Source: Frankiales bacterium
GTDB taxonomy: Bacteria; Actinomycetota; Actinomycetes; Mycobacteriales; SCTD01
Assembly (NCBI GenBank): GCA_025965755.1
Contig: JAOPWI010000342.1
Span: forward strand, 1 to 20,568
Length of the DNA: 20,568 nucleotides
Direction of reading: 5' to 3'
Under the pieces are notes generated by a model that did no database searches, was not told the origin of the DNA, and saw only the letters and a list, made by a program, of their open reading frames with translations. The stretch's first letter is position 1, and every line of letters begins with the position of its first letter. A program made the translations under genes and the position numbers. Below, piece after piece: positions 6,974-13,789 of the stretch.

Positions 6974-8533
6974 TCAGTTGACCGCGCGCTCGCGGCCCGA
7001 CCAGTAGGGCGCGCGCAGCTCGCGCTTGAGCACCTTCATGGCGCCCGACAGCGGCAGCGGCTCCTCGCGGAACGTCACGGCCTTGGGCACCTTGTAGCCG
7101 GCGATCAGCCCATGGGTGTGCTCGATGAGCTCCTGCTCGGTCGCCTGCGCGCCCGGGTGCAGCACGACGATGGCGTGCACGGCCTCCCCCCAGACGTCGT
7201 CGGGCACGCCGATGACGGCGACCTGGGCGACCGCCGGGTGCGCCGCGACGGCCTGCTCGACCTCGGTCGAGTAGACGTTCTCGCCGCCCGTGACGATCAT
7301 GTCCTTGGTCCGGTCGACGAGGTAGAGGAAGCCCTCCTCGTCGAGGTAGCCGGCGTCGCCGGAGTGGTACCAGCCGCCGCGGAACACCTCCGCGGTCTCC
7401 TCCGGCCGGCGCCAGTACTCCCGCATGTACTGCCCGCCGCGGGCGCACACCTCGCCGATGCTGCCCGCCGGCAGCACGGTGCCCTGCTCGTCCTGGATGG
7501 TGAGGACGGTGCCGGCGACGGCCCGGCCGGCGGAGGCCAGCTTGTCCTCCCGCAGGTGGTCCTCGGGCTTGAGGCAGGTCAGCAGCGCGGCGCTCTCGGT
7601 CATGCCGTAGCCCTGGAACAGGGCCACCTGCGGCTGCTCGGCCCGCAGGCGGTCGAGCACCGGGCGGGGCATCGGCGAGGCGCCGTACGTCAGGCGGAGC
7701 ATGCTCTGAAAGCGCTCCGGCGTGTACTCGGGATGCGCGAACATCATGGCGATCATCGTCGGAACCATGACGCTGTTGGTGCAGCCCTCCGCCTCGATGG
7801 CGTTCAGCACCGAGGGCACGTCGAAGAACGGGACCGTGACCAGCCGGCCGCCGCTGACCGGCGTGCCCAGGATGGCGCCCATCGAGGCCGCGTGGAACAT
7901 GGGCACCTGGGCGAGAAAGACGTCGTCCTGGATCTGCGGGACCGTCATCATGATGTGGTACAGCGTGAGCATCATCGACCGCTGGGTCAGCAGGACGCCC
8001 TTGGGCAGCCCCGTCGTGCCGCCGGTGTACTGCAGCATCGCCGGGTCGTCCTCCTCCGGCTCGGCCGGGACGACCTCCTCGCCCGCGGCCACCAGGTCCT
8101 CATAGAGCAGGTCGTGCGGCGCGTCGCCGGCGCCCAGCAGGACCACCTTCTCGACCGCGGTGGCGGCGCGGATCTGGTCGATCACCGGCGCGAACGCCGG
8201 ATCGACGAAGACCACCCGGCTGGCGCTGTCGGACAGCACGTGGGTCAGCTCGCGCGGCGCGAAGCGCAGGTTCAGCGGGTTGACGACACCGGCGCCGAGC
8301 AGGCCCGCGTGGTACAGCTCCTCGAAGCAGGCGCTGTTCAGCGACAGCACCGCGAAGCGGTCCTCACGCCGCAGCCCCAGCTCGGTGCGCAGCGCGTTCG
8401 CCAGCCGCAGCACGCGGCTGCCGTGCTCGGAGTAGGTCGTCGTGGCGCCGGTCGCGGTGTCGGTCAGGAACGGCCGCGTCGCGAAGCGCTCGCAGGACGG
8501 GAGCAGCTGACGGTGCCAGACGAGCTCTTTCAC
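6974..8533 (-). CDS. Fatty acyl-CoA synthetase (AMP-binding ANL family)
   Basis: A 519-residue enzyme predicted to activate a carboxylic acid, probably a medium- or long-chain fatty acid, to acyl-AMP and then acyl-CoA. All ANL motifs are present: P-loop YTGGTTGLPKGVLLT (169-183), GYGMTES (308-314), WYHSGDAGYLDEEGFLYLVD (388-407) with Asp393, Arg408, the hinge TKDMIVTGGENVYSTEVE, and the catalytic lysine Lys500 in SGAMKVLKREL. There is no carrier domain or membrane anchor. The exact acid cannot be read from sequence. GTG at 8533 is chosen because KELVWHRQLLPSCERF is a natural N-terminus and GGAGG lies 4 bases upstream. It follows the SCP-like gene by 28 bases, so the two are probably co-transcribed, and it separates purL from purF. 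Confidence 0.9.
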   Translation of the reverse strand: MKELVWHRQLLPSCERFATRPFLTDTATGATTTYSEHGSRVLRLANALRTELGLRREDRFAVLSLNSACFEELYHAGLLGAGVVNPLNLRFAPRELTHVLSDSASRVVFVDPAFAPVIDQIRAATAVEKVVLLGAGDAPHDLLYEDLVAAGEEVVPAEPEEDDPAMLQYTGGTTGLPKGVLLTQRSMMLTLYHIMMTVPQIQDDVFLAQVPMFHAASMGAILGTPVSGGRLVTVPFFDVPSVLNAIEAEGCTNSVMVPTMIAMMFAHPEYTPERFQSMLRLTYGASPMPRPVLDRLRAEQPQVALFQGYGMTESAALLTCLKPEDHLREDKLASAGRAVAGTVLTIQDEQGTVLPAGSIGEVCARGGQYMREYWRRPEETAEVFRGGWYHSGDAGYLDEEGFLYLVDRTKDMIVTGGENVYSTEVEQAVAAHPAVAQVAVIGVPDDVWGEAVHAIVVLHPGAQATEQELIEHTHGLIAGYKVPKAVTFREEPLPLSGAMKVLKRELRAPYWSGRERAVN

Positions 8534-8561
8534 AGGTCCTCCACAGGGCGGGGACCGGACC

Positions 8562-8921
8562 CTAGGGCAGCAGCGGCAGCCACGGGGACAGGTCGGCGCG
8601 GTCCCCCCAGGTCCGCACCCGGCCGTCCGCGACGGCGTCCGGCCAGCCGAGCCGCCCGGCGCACAGCTGCACGAACGCCACCGGGTCCGCCTCCACCACG
8701 TTGGGCGGCGTGCCGCGGGTGTGCCGGGGTCCGGCCACGCACTGCACGGCGGTGTACGGGGGGACGCGCAGCTCGACGTGGTGCCCGGGCGCCCACTCGG
8801 CCAGCCGCTCCGCCAGGCCGCGGACGGCCAGCGCCAGCACCGGGCGGGTGCTGTCGCCGGCCAGCACCTGGCGCGCAGCGGCGTCGACCTCGACCGGGTC
8901 GCGGCGGCGGCGGGGTGGCAC
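8562..8921 (-). CDS. Sterol carrier (SCP)-like family protein
   Basis: A 119-residue protein resembling the bacterial SCP-ortholog family (the Rv0807-like group of actinobacteria). Features are a basic start (PPRRRRDP), an amphipathic helix (VDAAARQVLAGDS), a strand set around RPVLALAVRGLAERL and HHVELRVPPYTAVQCVAG, the HTRGTPPNVVEADPVAFVQL segment, and a C-terminal WPDAVADGRVRTWGDRADLS like the end of MDMPI_C/SCP domains. Such folds bind lipids or other hydrophobic ligands, but no ligand is known for this group. In Mycobacterium the homolog lies beside purF, so the purine neighbourhood is conserved. The GTG start has no good Shine-Dalgarno; TACGGT lies 8 bases upstream. It sits 30 bases from purL and 28 from the acyl-CoA synthetase gene. 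Confidence 0.75.
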   Translation of the reverse strand: MPPRRRRDPVEVDAAARQVLAGDSTRPVLALAVRGLAERLAEWAPGHHVELRVPPYTAVQCVAGPRHTRGTPPNVVEADPVAFVQLCAGRLGWPDAVADGRVRTWGDRADLSPWLPLLP

Positions 8922-8929
8922 GGTCGGTC

Positions 8930-8935
8930 ACCGTA
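8930..8935 (-). promoter_or_regulatory. Weak candidate -10 box of the SCP-like gene
   Basis: Minus strand TACGGT, 8 bases from the GTG start, with no ribosome-binding site between. It fits the leaderless pattern seen elsewhere in the window, but read-through from purL is equally possible. Confidence 0.3.
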
Positions 8936-8951
8936 CGCGCCGGCCGCCTGT

Positions 8952-11261
8952 CTAGAGCGCGGCGTCGTGCGGGCGGGCGGCGGAGGCGCCGGCCAGCGGT
9001 CCGAACAGGGCCGGCAGCGTGGCCTCGTACGCCTCGCGCAGCTCGTCCAGGCCGGCCTCGAGCACGTCCTGCACCTCCAGCGAGGTGCCGTCGGTGACGC
9101 CGATCCGCGTGCACGGCAGGCCGCGCGCGCCGCACATCTCGGTGAAGCGCAGCTCCTCCGACCGGGGCACCGAGACCAGCGCCCGGCCGGCCGACTCGCT
9201 CCACAGCTGCACGAACGGGTCCAGGCCCGCCGGCAGCACGATCCGGGCGCCGATCCCGCGCGCGAGCGCCGACTCGACCAGCGCCTGCGCCAGGCCACCG
9301 TCGGACAGGTCGTGCGCGCTCGACAGCATCCCGTCGCGGCTGCCCGCGACCAGCACCTCGCCGAGCAGCCGCTCGCGCTCCAGGTCGACCTGCGGCGGGG
9401 TCCCGCCGAGGTGGCGGTGCAGGGCCCAGGCCCACTCGCTGCCGCCGAGCTCCTCGCGGGTGTCGCCCAGCAGCAGCAGGACCTCACCGGCCTCCTGGAA
9501 GCCCATGGGCGTGCGCCGGGCGACGTCGTCGAACAGCCCCAGAACGCCGACCACCGGGGTCGGGTTGATGGCGGTGGCACCGGTCTGGTTGTAGAAGCTG
9601 ACGTTGCCGCCGGTCACCGGGGTGCCCAGGACGCGGCAGGCCTCGGCCAGGCCCCGGGTGGCCTCGGCGAACTGCCACATCACCTCGGGATCCTCCGGAG
9701 AGCCGAAGTTGAGGCAGTTGGTCACCGCGATCGGCACGGCGCCGGTGGCGGCGACGTTGCGGTAGGCCTCGGCGAGGGCCAGCTGCGCACCGGCGTACGG
9801 GTCCAGGCGGGTGTAGCGGCCGTTGCCGTCGGTCGCCAGCGCGACGCCGAGCCCGGTCTCCTCCGACAGGCGCACGACGCCGGCGTCCTCGGGCCAGGCC
9901 AGCACGGTGTTGCCGAGCACGATGCGGTCGTACTGCTCGACCACCCAGCGGCGGCTGCACAGGTTCGGTGAGGCGACCATCTCGAGCAGCAGCTCGCGGG
10001 AGGCGGCGGGGTAGGCCGGCAGCGGCAGCGCCCGCAGGTCGTCCAGGTCGGCCGGGCGCGCCATCGGCCGGTCGTACACCGGGCCCTCGTCGGCGAGCGA
10101 GGCGGGCGGAACGTCCACCACGGGCTCGCCGTGCCACAGCACGGTCAGCCGGTCACCCTCGACGACCTCGCCGATGGCGGTGGCCAGCACGCCCCACTTG
10201 GCGGCCAGGTCCAGGACCCGCCCCAGGTTGGCCGGCTCGACGATCGCGAGCATGCGCTCCTGCGACTCGCTGGCGAGCACCTCGTGCGGCTCCATCGACG
10301 CCTCGCGCAGGGGCACCCGGTCGAGGTGGGCCACCATGCCGGAGCGGCCGGCGGCCGCGGTCTCGGTCAGCGCGCAGGTCAGGCCGGCGCCGCCGAGGTC
10401 CTGGATGCCGCTGATGAGGTCGGCGTCGTACATCTCCAGGCACGCCTCGATGAGCAGCTTCTCCATGAACGGGTCGCCGACCTGGACGCTCGGGCGGCGG
10501 GCCGGGCCGTCCTCGTCGAAGGTGGCCGACGCCAGCACCGAGACGCCCCCGATGCCGTCCCGGCCGGTCTTCGCGCCGAGCAGGACGACGACGTTGCCGA
10601 CGCCGCGCGCGGCCGACAGCTGGATGCGGTCCTTCTTCAGCACGCCCAGGCAGAGCGCGTTGACGAGCGGGTTGCCCTGGTAGCTCGGGTCGAAGACGAC
10701 CTCGCCGCCGACGTTGGGCAGGCCCAGGCAGTTCCCGTAGCCGCCGATGCCGGCGACGATGCCGGGCAGCACGCGCCGAGTGTCCGGATGGTCGGCGTCG
10801 CCGAAGCGCAGCGGGTCCATGACGAGAACCGGACGCGCACCCATGGTGAGGATGTCGCGCACGATGCCGCCGATGCCGGTGGCCGCGCCCTGGTAGGGCT
10901 CGACGTAGCTCGGGTGGTTGTGCGACTCCACCTTGAACGTCACGGCGAGGCCCTCGCCGACGTCGACGACGCCGGCGTTCTCCCCCATGCCGACGAGCAT
11001 GCGCTCGCTCGTGGGGCCGTCGCCGAACTGGCGCAGGTGCACCTTGCTGCTCTTGTAGGAGCAGTGCTCGCTCCACATGATCGAGTACATCGCCAGCTCG
11101 GTCTGCGTCGGCCGGCGGCCCAGCACCTCGCGGATCCGGGCGTACTCGTCGTCCTTGAGCCCGAGCTCGAGGAACGGCTGGTCCTGCTCGGGGGTCTGCC
11201 CGGCTCGCGCGACGGTGTCGAGGGAGCTGGCGCCCAGGTGGGTCGCGTCCGGCTCGCTCAC
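8952..11261 (-). CDS. purL: FGAM synthase, large ATP-binding subunit
   Basis: A 769-residue small-type PurL, the catalytic subunit that converts FGAR to FGAM with ATP and ammonia delivered by PurQ, with PurS bridging. The catalytic histidine is His66 in WSEHCSYKSSK. Other hallmarks are KVESHNHPSYVEPYQGAATG, the GNCLGLPNVGGEV loop, QDLGGAGLTCALTE, and in the second PurM-like half CLNFGSPEDPEVMWQF and DLSDGGLAQALVESA. The protein lacks the N-terminal PurS-like and C-terminal glutaminase domains of the long form, agreeing with separate purS and purQ genes. About 30 residues precede the conserved LGLKDDEYARI. The GTG at 11261 overlaps the purQ stop in a GTGA. Confidence 0.97.
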   Translation of the reverse strand: MSEPDATHLGASSLDTVARAGQTPEQDQPFLELGLKDDEYARIREVLGRRPTQTELAMYSIMWSEHCSYKSSKVHLRQFGDGPTSERMLVGMGENAGVVDVGEGLAVTFKVESHNHPSYVEPYQGAATGIGGIVRDILTMGARPVLVMDPLRFGDADHPDTRRVLPGIVAGIGGYGNCLGLPNVGGEVVFDPSYQGNPLVNALCLGVLKKDRIQLSAARGVGNVVVLLGAKTGRDGIGGVSVLASATFDEDGPARRPSVQVGDPFMEKLLIEACLEMYDADLISGIQDLGGAGLTCALTETAAAGRSGMVAHLDRVPLREASMEPHEVLASESQERMLAIVEPANLGRVLDLAAKWGVLATAIGEVVEGDRLTVLWHGEPVVDVPPASLADEGPVYDRPMARPADLDDLRALPLPAYPAASRELLLEMVASPNLCSRRWVVEQYDRIVLGNTVLAWPEDAGVVRLSEETGLGVALATDGNGRYTRLDPYAGAQLALAEAYRNVAATGAVPIAVTNCLNFGSPEDPEVMWQFAEATRGLAEACRVLGTPVTGGNVSFYNQTGATAINPTPVVGVLGLFDDVARRTPMGFQEAGEVLLLLGDTREELGGSEWAWALHRHLGGTPPQVDLERERLLGEVLVAGSRDGMLSSAHDLSDGGLAQALVESALARGIGARIVLPAGLDPFVQLWSESAGRALVSVPRSEELRFTEMCGARGLPCTRIGVTDGTSLEVQDVLEAGLDELREAYEATLPALFGPLAGASAARPHDAAL

Positions 11262-11923
11262 GCCTGCACCAGCGTCTTCAGCACGCTGGTGAAAAAGCCC
11301 AGGCCGTCGGTGCCCGGCCCGGTCAGCTCCTCGACGGCGTGCTCCGGGTGCGGCATGACGCCGACGACGTTGCCGCGCTCGTTGGCGATGCCCGCGATCG
11401 CGCGCAGCGACCCGTTGGGGTTGCCGCCCTCGTAGTAGGCGACGACCCGCCCCTGCTCCTGGAGGGCGTCGAGCGTCTTCTCGTCGGCGACGTAGGAGCC
11501 CTCGCCGTTCTTGACCGGGATGACGACCTCGTCGGGCAGGTCCGACGTCCACGCGGTCGCCTTGCTGGCGATGCGCAGCCGCTGGTCACGGTTGACGAAG
11601 TGCAGGTGCTGGTTGCGGGTCAGCGCGCCGGGCAGCAGGTGCGACTCGCACAGGACCTGGAAGCCGTTGCAGATGCCGAGCACCGGCATGCCGCCCTTCG
11701 CCGCGTCGACCACCGAGCCCATCGCGGGCGCGAACCGGGCGATCGCACCGGCCCGCAGGTAGTCGCCGTAGGAGAACCCGCCGGGAAGCACCACCGCGTC
11801 GACGCCGCGCAGGTCGGCGTCGCCGTGCCACAGGGCGACGGCCTCACCTCCCGCGAGGCGGACGGCGCGCTGGGCGTCGCGGTCGTCGAGGCTGCCGGGG
11901 AACGTGACGACACCGATCTTCAC
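11258..11923 (-). CDS. purQ: FGAM synthase, glutaminase subunit
   Basis: A 221-residue class I glutamine amidotransferase that releases ammonia from glutamine for PurL. The triad is Cys85 in GICNGFQVL, His192 and Glu194 in MPHPEHA. The oxyanion region is LPGGFSYGDYLRAGAIA (46-62). The GTG at 11923 gives the canonical MKIGVVTFPGS N-terminus. The only purine-rich tract, GGGGGA, directly abuts the start, too close to serve as a Shine-Dalgarno. A TAGTCT box lies 6 bases upstream and shares its first three bases with the TAG stop of the preceding ATPase gene. A leaderless transcript in addition to read-through is therefore likely. The stop overlaps the purL start in a GTGA. Confidence 0.97.
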   Translation of the reverse strand: MKIGVVTFPGSLDDRDAQRAVRLAGGEAVALWHGDADLRGVDAVVLPGGFSYGDYLRAGAIARFAPAMGSVVDAAKGGMPVLGICNGFQVLCESHLLPGALTRNQHLHFVNRDQRLRIASKATAWTSDLPDEVVIPVKNGEGSYVADEKTLDALQEQGRVVAYYEGGNPNGSLRAIAGIANERGNVVGVMPHPEHAVEELTGPGTDGLGFFTSVLKTLVQA

Positions 11924-11929
11924 TCCCCC

Positions 11930-11935
11930 AGACTA
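11930..11935 (-). promoter_or_regulatory. Candidate leaderless -10 box of purQ, overlapping a stop codon
   Basis: Minus strand TAGTCT lies 6 bases from the GTG of purQ. Its TAG is the stop codon of the ATPase gene. No clear -35 box is seen. The spacing would place transcription start at or next to the start codon. Confidence 0.5.
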
Positions 11936-12436
11936 CGTGGGGCCGGGCGCGTCCTCGAGGCGCTCGTCGATCGACCAGGGGCCGTGGCGCATGGGCGGCT
12001 GCCCGTCGGTCATCTGCTTGATGAGCGAGCCGTCGGCCCAGACCAGCTGCTTTTCCAGGTGGACCACCGTGCCGACCTGCTCGCGGCTGGTGAACTCCAC
12101 CTTGTCGACGAGCGCGCGCATCAGCTGGATGCCGCGGCCGCCCTCGGCGCTGCCCTCGGCGATCGCGTGCCCCCGGTCGCTGCCGTCGAAGGCCTCCCCG
12201 CGGTCGATCACCTCGATGACGCACAGGTCGCCGTCGATGCCGGCCGACACCTCGTACTCCTCGCCGTGGGTGGCGTGGTCGAGCACGTTGGTGCAGGCCT
12301 CGGTGAGGGCCACCTCGATGTCGGCGATCACCTCGGCGTCGATGCCCAGGACCTGCATCGAGCTGCGCAGCACGCTGCGCACGACGGGCACGGACAGCTC
12401 GTCCCGCGGCAGCGCCAGCGTCAGCTTGATCTCCAC
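11933..12436 (-). CDS. RsbW/SpoIIAB-like ATP-binding protein (anti-sigma or protein kinase type)
   Basis: A 167-residue GHKL ATPase of the serine-kinase/anti-sigma type. The N box is complete: VALTEACTNVLDHA with Glu46 and Asn50. The G1 box is VIDRGEAFD (Asp78, Gly80), the G2 box EGGRGIQLMRALVDKVEF (98-115), and a closing strand GTVVHLEKQL. Such proteins bind a sigma factor or phosphorylate an antagonist protein on serine. The catalytic Glu/Asn pair is kept, so kinase activity is possible. A 37-residue tail (WADGSLIKQMTDGQPPMRHG onward) extends past the domain. No sigma factor, STAS antagonist or PP2C phosphatase gene is in the window. GTG at 12436 has GAGGG 5 bases upstream. It lies 62 bases after purS and 9 before purQ, so it is almost certainly co-expressed with FGAM synthase. 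Confidence 0.88.
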   Translation of the reverse strand: MEIKLTLALPRDELSVPVVRSVLRSSMQVLGIDAEVIADIEVALTEACTNVLDHATHGEEYEVSAGIDGDLCVIEVIDRGEAFDGSDRGHAIAEGSAEGGRGIQLMRALVDKVEFTSREQVGTVVHLEKQLVWADGSLIKQMTDGQPPMRHGPWSIDERLEDAPGPT

Positions 12437-12498
12437 GAGGGCCCTCTACCCGATCGCGCCGTCGTGAACGCCGCCCGGCACGGACCCTGCCGTCCGGG

Positions 12499-12747
12499 TC
12501 AGGCCAGACGGACCGAGAAGTCCTCGATGACCGGGTTGGCGAGCAGCACCTCGGCCATCTTGGCCACCTGCTCGAGCGCCTCGTCGGGGCCGGCGGCGTC
12601 GACCTCGACCTCGGCGTGCTTGCCGATGCGCACGCTCACCGGCGCGGCGAAGCCCAGACTGGGCAGCGCGTTGGCCACCGCCTGGCCCTGGGGATCCAGG
12701 ATCTCCGGCTTGAGCAGGATGTCGACGACGACCTTGTGCACGGGCAT
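12499..12747 (-). CDS. purS: FGAM synthase, PurS subunit
   Basis: An 82-residue protein of full family length. PurS dimers bridge PurL and PurQ in the three-part FGAM synthase. Recognisable parts are VVVDILLKPEILDPQGQAVA at the N-terminus, LPSLGFAAPVSVRIGKHAEV in the middle and MAEVLLANPVIEDFSVRL at the end. The ATG at 12747 has no ribosome-binding site. TAGCCT lies 6 bases upstream, suggesting a leaderless mRNA. The strong hairpin between purC and this gene also argues that purS starts a new transcription unit, continuing through the ATPase gene, purQ and purL. Confidence 0.96.
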   Translation of the reverse strand: MPVHKVVVDILLKPEILDPQGQAVANALPSLGFAAPVSVRIGKHAEVEVDAAGPDEALEQVAKMAEVLLANPVIEDFSVRLA

Positions 12748-12753
12748 GCGGCG

Positions 12754-12759
12754 AGGCTA
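12754..12759 (-). promoter_or_regulatory. Candidate leaderless -10 box of purS
   Basis: Minus strand TAGCCT is 6 bases from the ATG. No Shine-Dalgarno lies between them and no TTGACA-like -35 box is visible. It sits in the 178-base purC-purS gap, downstream of the purC hairpin. Confidence 0.55.
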
Positions 12760-12891
12760 CCGAGCCGTCGGGACGGCCGGCCTGGCCAGGAGCCGGGAGC
12801 CGACCCGCAGGACGCCGGCACGCCGGTCCCGGACCGGGCATCAGGCGTCGCCGGTGCGACCGACGTCACAGCCGGCGCGTCCTCCGGGCCG

Positions 12892-12921
12892 GCCGGGAGC
12901 GGCGGGCCGGCCGCTCCCGGC
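12892..12921 (-). terminator. Strong terminator-like hairpin after purC
   Basis: GCCGGGAGCGGC and GCCGCTCCCGGC (minus strand) form a perfect 12-bp stem with a 6-base loop, starting 4 bases after the purC stop. No T-run follows. It separates the purD-purB-purC unit from purS. Confidence 0.7.
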
Positions 12922-12925
12922 GGCG

Positions 12926-13789
12926 TCAGCCCTCGCGCAGGTAGCTGTCGAAGCTGCTGCCGGTGAGCCGCTCGTAGGCCTCGACGTACTTGGCCCGCGT
13001 GCGCTCCACGACGTCCTGCGGCAGCTCCGGCCCGGGGGCCGTCTTGTCCCAGCCGGACTGCGCCAGCCAGTCGCGGACGTACTGCTTGTCGAAGCTGGGC
13101 TGCGCCCGCCCCGGCGACCAGCCGTCGGCCGGCCAGAACCGCGACGAGTCGGGGGTCAGCACCTCGTCGCCGAGCGTGAGCACGCCGGCGGAGTCGTGGC
13201 CCAGCTCGACCTTGGTGTCGGCCAGCAGGATGCCGGCCCGCTCGGCGACCTCCAGCCCGCGCCGGTAGATCGCCAGGGTCACGTCACGCAGCTCGGCGGC
13301 CAGCTCCGCGCCGACCTGCGCGACCACCTGCTCGTAGGAGAGGGGCTCGTCGTGCTCGCCCACCGGCGCCTTGGTCGACGGGGTGAACAGCGGCGCGGGC
13401 AGGCGCGAGCCGTCCTGGAGCCCGGGCGGCAGCGCGATGCCGGAGACCACGCCGGTGGCGCGGTAGTCGGTGAGCCCGCCGCCGGTGAGATAGCCGCGGG
13501 CCACGCACTCCACCTGCACCATGTCCAGCCGGCGGCACAGCATCGACCGCGGCCGGTCGGCGCCCGCGGGCAGCGGCCCGTCGACCAGATGGTGCGGCAC
13601 GACGTCGGCCAGCTGCGCGAACCACCAGCGCGACAGCCCGGTCAGCACCGCGCCCTTGTCCGGGATGACGGTGGGCAGCACGACGTCGTACGCGCTCAGC
13701 CGGTCGCTGGCGACCAGCAGCAGGTGCTCGTCGTCGACCTCGTAGACGTCGCGGACCTTGCCGCGGGCGAGCAGCGGCAGGTCGATCAC
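12926..13789 (-). CDS. purC: SAICAR synthase
   Basis: A 287-residue enzyme that joins CAIR and aspartate with ATP to give SAICAR. Family signatures are LLARGKVRDVYEVDDEHLLL at the N-terminus (glycine-rich ATP loop), VASDRLSAYDVVLPTVIPDK, VECVARGYLTGGG, LFTPSTKAPVGEHDEPLSYE, LADTKVELG and LTPDSSRFWPADGW. The length suits the longer, eukaryote- and actinobacteria-like PurC rather than the roughly 240-residue Bacillus type. GTG at 13789 overlaps the purB stop in a GTGA, so translation is probably coupled to purB. The gene is followed by a strong hairpin. Confidence 0.97.
   Translation of the reverse strand: MIDLPLLARGKVRDVYEVDDEHLLLVASDRLSAYDVVLPTVIPDKGAVLTGLSRWWFAQLADVVPHHLVDGPLPAGADRPRSMLCRRLDMVQVECVARGYLTGGGLTDYRATGVVSGIALPPGLQDGSRLPAPLFTPSTKAPVGEHDEPLSYEQVVAQVGAELAAELRDVTLAIYRRGLEVAERAGILLADTKVELGHDSAGVLTLGDEVLTPDSSRFWPADGWSPGRAQPSFDKQYVRDWLAQSGWDKTAPGPELPQDVVERTRAKYVEAYERLTGSSFDSYLREG

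Noticed and set aside
5326..6981. A 551-codon open frame on the plus strand opposite purF.
   Set aside because: It is the antisense of a certain purF gene. Its product is Arg/Ala/Gly/Val-rich with no family features, as expected from GC-rich third-position bias.
7112..9097. A 661-codon plus-strand open frame opposite the acyl-CoA synthetase, SCP-like gene and end of purL.
   Set aside because: It spans several clear genes on the other strand and has low-complexity Arg/Pro-rich composition.
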